Assembly: GCA_046728155.1 (NCBI GenBank)
Contig: JBKPDY010000071.1
Coordinates: forward strand, 1-19,325
Direction: 5' to 3'
From: CAWDLX01 sp046728155
GTDB taxonomy: Bacteria; Actinomycetota; Actinomycetes; Mycobacteriales; Micromonosporaceae
DNA: 19,325 bases
Shown: positions 1 through 5,689 of the stretch, in pieces
Position numbering within the stretch: position 1 is the first letter of the stretch
How the letters are laid out: every line of letters begins with the position of its first letter
Position numbers and translations under genes: made by a program
Notes under the pieces: generated by a model
Database searches by the model: none
Told to the model about the DNA's origin: nothing
The model's input: only the letters and a program-made list of their open reading frames with translations

Positions 1-243
1 GGACTGGTCACTGAGCTTCTGCTGCGCTGACGTCAGCGCCTGCTCCGCCGCGCGGTGCCGACGGGCGGTGTCGTTGAGTCGCTGTTCGGCCTCGGCCCGC
101 GCAGCCTCCGACTGCGCCAGAGCTGCGTTGAGGCGCTGGACGGAGTCGTCAACCTGTGCCCGTTCGTAACCGCGCAGGACGACCGTGAAGTCAGGTTGTG
201 AGTTGGCGTTCTCGAAGAACGTCAGGGAAGACTGCTGGGCCAT
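1..243 (-). CDS. DivIVA/Scy-like polar coiled-coil protein, N-terminal fragment (runs off left edge)
   Basis: Reading the minus strand from an ATG at 243 gives 81 uninterrupted codons to the window edge. The product begins MAQQSSLTFFENAN and continues with a segment FTVVLRGYERAQVDDSVQRL, which matches the N-terminal lipid/polar-targeting signature of the DivIVA family (RGYxxxQVDxxxxxL). A continuous heptad-rich Ala/Glu/Gln/Arg helix follows, as expected for a long coiled coil. Proteins of this kind organise the cell pole and septum in actinomycetes. From memory, in Streptomyces the polarisome scaffold gene scy and its relative filP lie beside the mce-thiolase-meaB genes, so the neighbourhood fits a Scy-like protein, but Wag31/DivIVA paralogues cannot be excluded without the C-terminus. 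An in-frame ATG at 252 is an alternative start; neither has a strong ribosome binding site. Confidence 0.72.
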   Translation of the reverse strand, partial: MAQQSSLTFFENANSQPDFTVVLRGYERAQVDDSVQRLNAALAQSEAARAEAEQRLNDTARRHRAAEQALTSAQQKLSDQS

Positions 244-270
244 GCCGCACATACTCGCAGACGCACCCGG

Positions 271-285
271 GCCCTTCGCAAGGGC
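271..285. terminator. Small hairpin GCCCTT-CGC-AAGGGC
   Basis: Six-base perfect arms (271-276 and 280-285) with a 3-nt loop lie between the 3' end of ccr and the coiled-coil gene start, both on the minus strand. There is no T-tract. It may be part of a weak terminator with the hairpin at 305-320, or part of the leader of the coiled-coil gene. Confidence 0.3.
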
Positions 286-304
286 ATGGGCCGTCTTGTT
301 CCAC

Positions 305-320
305 CCTGTCGAGCGACAGG
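305..320 (-). terminator. Candidate ccr terminator hairpin
   Basis: CCTGTCGAGCGACAGG is a perfect 7-base-arm inverted repeat located 44 bp beyond the ccr stop codon. It lacks a T-tract, which is common for actinomycete terminators. Position and symmetry support a transcript end between ccr and the coiled-coil gene. Confidence 0.4.
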
Positions 321-363
321 CGCGCGTCTGCGGTGTGACGATCAGCTCCTCAACGAGTGAAGA

Positions 364-1728
364 TCAGCGACCGCCGAACCGGTTGATCGCGGCCTCATGA
401 CGAGCCCTCCGCTCGGCGTCGCGAACGCCGAGGCCCTCGGTCGGAGCGAGGCAACGTACGCCGACCTTTCCTTGGTGGGCATTGCGGTGCACCTCGAATG
501 CGGCCTGTCCCGTCTCCGCGAGGGGATAGGTCTTGGACAGTGTCGGGTGGATCCGACCTGACGCGATCAACCGGTTCGCCTCCCAGGCCTCACGGTAGTT
601 GGCGAAGTGCGAGCCGATGATCCGCTTGACGCTCATCCACAGGTACCGGTTGTCATATTGGTGCATGAAGCCACTCGTCGATGCGCAGGTAACGACGGTC
701 CCGCCTCGTTTCGCCACATAGACCGAGGCGCCGAAGGTCTCCCGACCCGGGTGCTCGAAGACGATGTCGGGATCCTCGCCCCCGGTGAGCTCCCGGATCC
801 TCTCGCCGAACCGACGCCACTCGCCCGGATCCTGCGTCTGCTCGTCACTCCAGAACCGGTACCCCTCGGCGGCCCGGTCGATGACGTGTTCTGCCCCCAT
901 CGCCCGGCACAACTCGGCCTTGTCGGACGAGGACACGACGCATACCGGTACGGCGCCGCCATTGAGCGCCAACTGGGTCGCGTACGAGCCGAGGCCGCCA
1001 GAGGCCCCCCAGATAAGGACCGTGTCTCCCTGCTTCATCTGAGCGCCGTGGTGGGAGACCAGTTGGCGGTACGCCGTGGAGTTGACCAGGCCCGGGCAGG
1101 CCGCTTCCTCCCAGGTCAAGTGGCTTGGCCGGGGCATCAGCTGGTTCGCTTTGACCAATGCGAGCTCGGCCAGGCCGCCGAAGTTGGTCTCGAAACCCCA
1201 GATCCGTTGCTGTGGGTCGAGGAGGGTGTCGTCGTGGCCCGGTGCGTCCTCGAGCTCGACGAAGAGGCAATGAGCCACGACCTCGTCGCCAGGTCTCCAC
1301 CGGGTCACGCCGGCCCCGACCCGGAGTACGACACCGGACAGGTCCGATCCGACGACGTGGTACGGCAGGTCGTGCCGTTTGGCCAGCGGCGACAGCCTGC
1401 CGTACCGCCTGAGGAAGCTGAAGGTCGAGACCGGTTCGAAGATCGACGTCCATACCGTGTTGTAGTTGATCGCACTCGCCATCACCGCGACCAGAGCCTC
1501 GCCGGGGCCCAACGTCGGGGTCGGCACGTCCCGCAGATGCAGGGACCGCCGGGGGTCCTTGTCGCGGCTGCAGAGGCCTTCGAACATCGTCGACTCGTCG
1601 GCCAGAACGACCTGCGCCAGGTACGAGTCTGGAACAGGGAGTCCGGCGATCGACGCGAGTTCGCCGGCGGGGTCCGCGGCGGTCTCGGCATGCATGATCG
1701 CCTCGAGGATCTGCTTCACGTGCGCCAC
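364..1728 (-). CDS. ccr: Crotonyl-CoA carboxylase/reductase
   Basis: NADPH-dependent reductive carboxylation of crotonyl-CoA to ethylmalonyl-CoA, the hallmark reaction of the ethylmalonyl-CoA pathway and a source of extender units for polyketides. The 454-aa product is full length and collinear with Streptomyces Ccr, including ASAINYNTVWTSIFEPVSTF, RIWGFETNFGGLAE, the Rossmann loop WGASGGLG (240-247) and NRYLWMSVKRIIGSHFANYR. The four residues described as the CO2 pocket of the Kitasatospora enzyme (Asn81, Phe170, Glu171, His365) map with a constant offset of 9 to N90, F179, E180 and H374. Carboxylating activity is therefore expected rather than simple reduction. The start drawn is a GTG only 2 nt after GGAGG; an in-frame GTG at 1719 lies 11 nt after it and matches the usual N-terminus (VKQILEAI). 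It is divergent from the SDR gene across about 140 bp. Confidence 0.96.
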   Translation of the reverse strand: MAHVKQILEAIMHAETAADPAGELASIAGLPVPDSYLAQVVLADESTMFEGLCSRDKDPRRSLHLRDVPTPTLGPGEALVAVMASAINYNTVWTSIFEPVSTFSFLRRYGRLSPLAKRHDLPYHVVGSDLSGVVLRVGAGVTRWRPGDEVVAHCLFVELEDAPGHDDTLLDPQQRIWGFETNFGGLAELALVKANQLMPRPSHLTWEEAACPGLVNSTAYRQLVSHHGAQMKQGDTVLIWGASGGLGSYATQLALNGGAVPVCVVSSSDKAELCRAMGAEHVIDRAAEGYRFWSDEQTQDPGEWRRFGERIRELTGGEDPDIVFEHPGRETFGASVYVAKRGGTVVTCASTSGFMHQYDNRYLWMSVKRIIGSHFANYREAWEANRLIASGRIHPTLSKTYPLAETGQAAFEVHRNAHQGKVGVRCLAPTEGLGVRDAERRARHEAAINRFGGR

Positions 1729-1795
1729 ATCCTCCGCCCTACCTCGGGTCTACATGCATGAATGTTGCGAGGCCGCGGCCGACGCAGTTACGTGC

Positions 1796-1812
1796 TGGTT
1801 CGTCGATGTTAC
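1796..1812. promoter_or_regulatory. AT-rich element with short inverted repeat in the ccr/SDR divergent region
   Basis: TGTTACTAATCAGTAC stands out as AT-rich in a GC-rich region. It contains TACT-AATC-AGTA arms and, on the minus strand, a TAGTAAC sequence resembling a -10 element directed at ccr. It is located roughly midway between the two divergent start codons, so it could serve as a promoter and operator for ccr. The assignment rests on sequence appearance only. Confidence 0.3.
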
Positions 1813-1865
1813 TAATCAGTACGGGGGATTGGAACGATTTCGCGCGCATGCAGGCCTGTGAGTAA

Positions 1866-2603
1866 ATGCACGCACTAGAGTTCTGCCCCGTGCGTGCCGT
1901 GGTTATCTCCGGAGCGTCCCGTGGACTCGGCGCCGCGTGCGTGGATGTCGCACTGCACCGCGGTGCGCGGGTGCTCGCGCTCGCTCGCTCATTCGAAGAG
2001 TCGGTGTCGGCTGGCGATCAGGTCGTCCGCCGTCCAACCGATCTGGCCCGGCTCGACGATATCCCCGGTGCGGCCGAGCTAGCCGCCTTCCTAACCGGAG
2101 CGCGCGAGGTTCTGCTCATCAACAACGCCGCTACGATCGAGCCGATCGGCGCTGTCGGCCGGCTCCACCGAACCGCGATCGCGGCGGCCGTCGCCACCAA
2201 CCTCACCGCCACAATGGTTCTCACCGACGCCCTCCTGTCGGCTCTGACCCCCGGACGCGGCCCGACCGTACAGCTTGGTCCGGACGTGACCAGCGTTCGA
2301 CTGTTGTACGTATCGACCAGTTCGGCGCATCGTCCGAAGCCCGCGACGGCCGCGTACTGTGCCACCAAAGCGGGCGGCGAGATGTTCTTCGCTGTGCTCC
2401 GGGCCGAACTCGAGCATGATCCGAGGTTCGTGGTCGAGGTGGTCGACCCGGGCGGGATGGACACCGACATGCATCGGGGTCTGCGGGGTCGCACCGGGGT
2501 CTACTTTCCCGACCAGGAACGGCTCAGGCAGATGGCCGCCGAGGGGCGATTGGCGGCACCCGATGTGGTGGCGCGGCGGATCATGGACGCCCATCTGCCC
2601 TGA
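1866..2603 (+). CDS. Short-chain dehydrogenase/reductase (sepiapterin/benzil reductase-like)
   Basis: A 245-aa NAD(P)-dependent oxidoreductase of the classical SDR superfamily, cytosolic. The cofactor loop GASRGLG is at 16-22, the NNAAT motif at 86-90, a structural Asn at 112, catalytic Ser in VSTSS (150-153), and the catalytic YCATK pair Tyr164/Lys168; DPGGMDTDM at 194-202 follows the active site. The absence of the usual FabG/PhaB motifs and the DPGGMDTDM tail place it nearer sepiapterin/benzil reductases than acetoacetyl-CoA reductase, so a role in the acyl-CoA pathway is not established. It is divergent from ccr and ends 22 bp from the convergent epimerase gene. The GTG at 1890 (VRAVVISGASRG) is a good alternative start: it lies 8 nt after TAGAGT, as in leaderless genes. 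The substrate is unknown. Confidence 0.85.
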   Translation: MHALEFCPVRAVVISGASRGLGAACVDVALHRGARVLALARSFEESVSAGDQVVRRPTDLARLDDIPGAAELAAFLTGAREVLLINNAATIEPIGAVGRLHRTAIAAAVATNLTATMVLTDALLSALTPGRGPTVQLGPDVTSVRLLYVSTSSAHRPKPATAAYCATKAGGEMFFAVLRAELEHDPRFVVEVVDPGGMDTDMHRGLRGRTGVYFPDQERLRQMAAEGRLAAPDVVARRIMDAHLP

Positions 2604-2625
2604 CGGCTCAGCCGCGCCGCGAGAT

Positions 2626-3102
2626 TCAACGACCGCTCGCCGCTGGCTCGACGAGTTCGACCAGAACCCCGCCCGCGTCCTTGGGGTGGACGAAGTTGAT
2701 CCTGGACCCCGCCGTGCCGCCGCGGGCCTGGTCATAGAGCAGGCGGGCGCCGCGCTGCCGCAGCGCAGCGCTCGTCGCCTCGATATCGGTGACTGTGTAC
2801 GCGACCTGTTGCACGCCGGGACCGTTGCGGTCGAGGAACTTGGCGATCGTGGACTCGGCCGTGAGCGGGGCCAGCAACTGCAGACACCCGCCGGCCGGCG
2901 ATGGTCCCACCGAGAGCATCGCCTCCCGGACGCCCTGCTCCTCATTGATCTCGACATGGATGCACTCCATGCCGAACACGCGGCGGTAGAACGCGATCGC
3001 CTCGTCCAGATCGGGTACCGCGATGCCGACGTGATCGATACGGGTGATTCCGATGCCGGAGCGCGACTCCGTGGCAGGCGCCGTGGGAATGTCCGATGTC
3101 AT
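2626..3102 (-). CDS. mce: Methylmalonyl-CoA/ethylmalonyl-CoA epimerase
   Basis: Interconverts the 2R and 2S forms of methylmalonyl-CoA, and in this pathway ethylmalonyl-CoA, for B12-dependent mutases and for polyketide extender units. The 158-aa product is a two-module vicinal-oxygen-chelate protein: RIDHVGIAVPDLDEAIAFY at 21-39 and GVQQVAYTVTDIEATSAAL at 96-114, ending SRINFVHPKDAGGVLVELVE. By comparison with the propionibacterial enzyme (ligands His, Gln, His, Glu), the metal site would be H24, Q75, Q99 and E149, with Gln in place of the third-position His. I recall a QQ pair here in Streptomyces homologues too. The start chosen is the ATG at 3102; an in-frame TTG at 3123 exists but has no ribosome site and falls inside the putative operator. 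It is divergent from thiolase. Confidence 0.93.
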   Translation of the reverse strand: MTSDIPTAPATESRSGIGITRIDHVGIAVPDLDEAIAFYRRVFGMECIHVEINEEQGVREAMLSVGPSPAGGCLQLLAPLTAESTIAKFLDRNGPGVQQVAYTVTDIEATSAALRQRGARLLYDQARGGTAGSRINFVHPKDAGGVLVELVEPAASGR

Positions 3103-3114
3103 GGCGTTAGTCTG

Positions 3115-3132
3115 GCCGAACAATCGTTAAGG
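3115..3132. promoter_or_regulatory. Candidate operator in mce/thiolase divergent promoter (right half ATCGTTAAGG)
   Basis: GCCGAACAATCGTTAAGG shares its last 10 bases exactly with the 18-bp near-palindrome upstream of icmA (11120-11137), while the left half is degenerate. It lies in the 53-bp gap between divergent mce and thiolase genes, so one bound repressor could cover both promoters. On the minus strand it overlaps TTAACGAT, a plausible -10 for mce. The regulator type is inferred only. Confidence 0.5.
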
Positions 3133-3155
3133 CACGCTGGCGGGAGAGGTTCCTC

Positions 3156-4337
3156 ATGAGTTCGGTGATCGTGAACGGCGCTCGGACGCCGATGGGCCGG
3201 CTGCTCGGCAACCTCAAGGATGTGCCCGCCACCAGGCTCGGCACCGCCGCCATCGCGGCCGCGCTCGACCGCTCGGGCGTCGCGCCCGACCAGGTGCAGT
3301 ACGTGATCATGGGCCAGGTGCTCCAGGCGGGCGCCGGCCAGATGTCGGCCCGGCAGGCGGCTGTGGGCGCCGGGATCCCGATGAGCGTCCCGTCCCTGAC
3401 CGTCAACAAGGTGTGCCTGTCCGGCCTGGACGCGATCGCCCTCGCCGATCAACTGATCCGCGCTGGCGAGTTCGAGATCGTCGTCGCCGGCGGCATGGAG
3501 TCGATGACCAACGCGCCACACCTGCTGATGGGCTCCCGACAGGGGTACAAGTACGGCGACGTGACCATGCTCGACCACATGGCTTACGACGGCCTGACCG
3601 ATGCCTACGAGAACATTTCGATGGGCGAGTCGACCGATCGGTACAGCGCCCGGCTGGGCATCAACCGCCAGGAGCAGGATGCGTTCGGCGCCCGAAGCCA
3701 CGCACTGGCCGCCGCGGCCCAGAAGAACGGCAACTTCGCGGAGGAGATCGCGCCCGTCACAATCCCGCAGCGCCGGGGCGAGCCGCTGCTGATCAGTGAG
3801 GACGAGGGTGTCAGGCCGGATACAACCGTGGAGGTCCTGGCGAAGCTGCGCCCCGCCTTCGGCGGAAACGGCACGATCACGGCGGGCACGTCATCGCCGA
3901 TCTCCGACGGCGCGTGTGCCGTTGTGGTGATGAGCCGAGCGAAGGCCAATGAGCTGGGCCTGACCTGGCTGGCCGAGATCGGCGCCCACGGCGTGGTGGC
4001 CGGCCCGGACAACTCGCTGCACTCCCAGCCCTCGAATGCGATCCGGGCGGCCGTGGCGAAGCAGGGGATCACGGTGGCGGATCTCGAACTGATCGAGATC
4101 AACGAAGCCTTCGCAGCCGTCGCCATCCAGTCGATCAACGATCTCGGCGTGAGTCCGGAGATCGTCAACGTCAACGGGGGCGCGATCGCGCTGGGTCACC
4201 CCATCGGTATGTCCGGCGCGCGACTTGTGCTCACCCTCGTCATGGAGCTGCGCCGCCGCGGCGGTGGACTCGGGGCCGCCGCACTCTGCGGTGGCGGTGG
4301 TCAGGGCGACGCGCTCATCACCCGGGTCCCATCGTGA
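3156..4337 (+). CDS. Acetyl-CoA C-acetyltransferase (thiolase)
   Basis: Condenses two acetyl-CoA to acetoacetyl-CoA (or the reverse), feeding the crotonyl-CoA/ethylmalonyl-CoA route. The 393-aa protein is standard length for a biosynthetic-type thiolase. The nucleophile is Cys87 in VNKVCLSGLDAI, the catalytic His348 is in GHPIGMSGAR, and the proton-donating Cys378 is in LCGGGGQGDA; the NEAFAAVA motif is also intact. Start: ATG after GGGAGAGG with ideal spacing. It begins a plus-strand pair with meaB, and its stop codon lies inside the first copy of a 60-bp tandem repeat. From memory, the mce-thiolase-meaB arrangement is conserved in Streptomyces. A short stretch separates it from mce on the opposite strand, carrying the putative shared operator. 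The name phaA or atoB would be reasonable. Confidence 0.95.
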   Translation: MSSVIVNGARTPMGRLLGNLKDVPATRLGTAAIAAALDRSGVAPDQVQYVIMGQVLQAGAGQMSARQAAVGAGIPMSVPSLTVNKVCLSGLDAIALADQLIRAGEFEIVVAGGMESMTNAPHLLMGSRQGYKYGDVTMLDHMAYDGLTDAYENISMGESTDRYSARLGINRQEQDAFGARSHALAAAAQKNGNFAEEIAPVTIPQRRGEPLLISEDEGVRPDTTVEVLAKLRPAFGGNGTITAGTSSPISDGACAVVVMSRAKANELGLTWLAEIGAHGVVAGPDNSLHSQPSNAIRAAVAKQGITVADLELIEINEAFAAVAIQSINDLGVSPEIVNVNGGAIALGHPIGMSGARLVLTLVMELRRRGGGLGAAALCGGGGQGDALITRVPS

Positions 4338-4450
4338 GCGCGAGGAGCGAGCGTGAGCGAGCACCGCAGCTTGCGAGCGGTATTTGGCGGATCGTGAGCG
4401 CGAGGAGCGAGCGTGAGCGAGCTCCGGAGCTGGCGAGCGGTATATGACAG
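4331..4450. repeat. Two-copy 60-bp tandem direct repeat joining thiolase and meaB
   Basis: Copies at 4331-4390 and 4391-4450 agree at 54 of 60 positions; the first 32 bases are identical. Each copy is itself built from GAGCGAGC-like units (for example GTGAGCGCGAGGAGCGAGCG). Copy 1 begins over the thiolase stop codon and copy 2 ends over the meaB start codon (ATG 4444). The meaB start in copy 2 corresponds to a TTG in copy 1 (4384), from which a 10-codon open frame runs before a TGA. Related GAGCGAG-rich intergenic sequences are, from memory, common in Micromonospora-like genomes. Confidence 0.9.
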
Positions 4451-5439
4451 ATGAGACCCGCCCGTCGGCGCTGCGGCGCGGTCGGGACGTGTCCAGCCTC
4501 GTCGCTGCTGCTCGAGAGGGCGACCCGCGGGCGGTAGCCCGGCTGGTCAGCCTGGTCGAGGATGGTGATCCGCTGCTGCGCGACATCGCGGCCGCGCTCA
4601 CGCCGTACACCGGCCGGGCACAGATCATCGGCCTGACCGGCTCACCGGGCGTAGGCAAGTCGACCACGACCAACGAGCTCGTACGTGCGTACCGGGCGGA
4701 GGGTCACCGGGTTGGTGTGCTCGCGGTCGACCCGTCCAGCCCGTTCACCGGTGGCGCCATTCTCGGCGATCGGGTACGGATGCAGGATCACGCGACCGAC
4801 CGTGGCGTCTATATCAGGTCGATGTCCAGTCGCGGCCACCTCGGCGGGCTCGCCGCCGCGACGCCGCAGGCGGCCCGGGTTCTGGAAGGTGCCGGCTGCC
4901 ATTTCGTCCTCGTCGAGACGGTCGGAGTCGGCCAGGCGGAGGTCGAGGTGGCCAGTCTTGCCGACACGACAGTCGTGATGCTTGCGCCAGGAATGGGCGA
5001 CGCGATCCAGGCGGTCAAGGCCGGCATCCTCGAAATTGCCGACATCTTCGTCATCAACAAAGCGGACCGCGATGGTGTCGAGGCCACCTACCACGATATT
5101 CAAGGCATGATCGGGCTTGGCGAGCGCGCACCTGGACGGTGGCGGCCGCAGGTGGTCAAGACCGTCGCGACGCGCGGCGAAGGAATCGAGGCCGTCGTCA
5201 CCGCGATCGCCAAACACCGCGCGTGGCTCGATGAACACGGTGAGCTAGAACAAAGGCGGATTCGACGCGCCGCCGCCGAGGTAGAGGGGATCGCCCTCGC
5301 CGTACTCCGTGAGCGAATCGGTACGCTGCGCGACGAAGCGGCCCTCCCGGCCCTCGCCGCCGAGGTCGCTGCCGGAGACCTCGACCCCTACGCCGCCGCT
5401 GACCGCCTTCTGGCCAGCCTCGAGGAGTTGTCAGCGTAG
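4444..5439 (+). CDS. meaB: MeaB-type G3E-family GTPase, chaperone of a B12-dependent acyl-CoA mutase
   Basis: GTPase that gates adenosylcobalamin loading and removes damaged cofactor from B12 mutases. The 331-aa product has the Walker A loop GSPGVGKS at 66-73, AVDPSSPFTGGAILGDR (switch region with the Mg-binding Asp), SMSSRGHLGGL, the switch-II-like VETVGVGQAE, and the NKAD base-recognition motif; these are the features of MeaB/ArgK. Its partner could be methylmalonyl-CoA mutase elsewhere in the genome, or the IcmA in this window. IcmF proteins fuse a MeaB-like GTPase to isobutyryl-CoA mutase, which makes an IcmA partnership plausible. It lies 106 bp downstream of thiolase, across the tandem repeat, and is probably co-transcribed with it. 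Confidence 0.94.
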   Translation: MTDETRPSALRRGRDVSSLVAAAREGDPRAVARLVSLVEDGDPLLRDIAAALTPYTGRAQIIGLTGSPGVGKSTTTNELVRAYRAEGHRVGVLAVDPSSPFTGGAILGDRVRMQDHATDRGVYIRSMSSRGHLGGLAAATPQAARVLEGAGCHFVLVETVGVGQAEVEVASLADTTVVMLAPGMGDAIQAVKAGILEIADIFVINKADRDGVEATYHDIQGMIGLGERAPGRWRPQVVKTVATRGEGIEAVVTAIAKHRAWLDEHGELEQRRIRRAAAEVEGIALAVLRERIGTLRDEAALPALAAEVAAGDLDPYAAADRLLASLEELSA

Positions 5440-5606
5440 CCGGCTACCGCCGCTCCAGGTCCGGGGCGTCAAGTCAGCCGACGCTGCATCCACAGTGGAC
5501 AGCAACGGAGCTGCGCGTTTCGCCCCCGATTGTGTAGACCCGGTGCGGCCCTCGACCTGGTGCGCGGAAGCGTTGCCTGACGGGATGGACCGGCGCGCGA
5601 CAACGT

Positions 5607-5680
5607 CACCGGTACGGCTTAGGGTGTGGCGGGCATGTGTCGAGCTTGGCCGCGGTAGGGCAACGACGCCCGTACCGGTG
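5607..5680. repeat. Inverted repeat flanking the putative ABC exporter promoter
   Basis: CACCGGTACGG (5607-5617) and CCGTACCGGTG (5670-5680) are perfect 11-bp inverted arms separated by 52 bp. The right arm touches the GGGAGG ribosome site (5681-5686), and TAGGGT (5620-5625), a possible -10, lies just inside the left arm. The pair could be two operator half-sites or an RNA stem that restricts ribosome access. The rest of the 250-bp gap 5440-5689 shows nothing else recognisable except a GTAGCCGGCTAC palindrome at the meaB stop codon. Confidence 0.45.
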
Positions 5681-5689
5681 GGGAGGTTG

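Noticed and set aside
607..1761. Long plus-strand open frame opposite ccr
   Set aside because: It is an antisense shadow of a confidently identified gene; the translation is Arg/Pro/Val-rich with no recognisable motif.
2626..3123. TTG at 3123 as the epimerase start
   Set aside because: No ribosome site, the added residues MFGQTNA are not in the family, and it would lie in the putative operator.
4331..4450. CRISPR array or tRNA-like repeat
   Set aside because: Only two adjacent copies without spacers; the repeat is GAGCGAG-based and tandem, so it is a duplication and not an array.
5436..5447. GTAGCCGGCTAC palindrome at the meaB stop as a terminator
   Set aside because: Only a 4-bp stem once a loop is allowed, and no T-tract.
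5309..5689. Extension of the ABC permease frame back into meaB
   Set aside because: The translated part has no conserved motif, overlaps meaB, and a strong GGGGAGG site and membrane helix mark the start at 5690.
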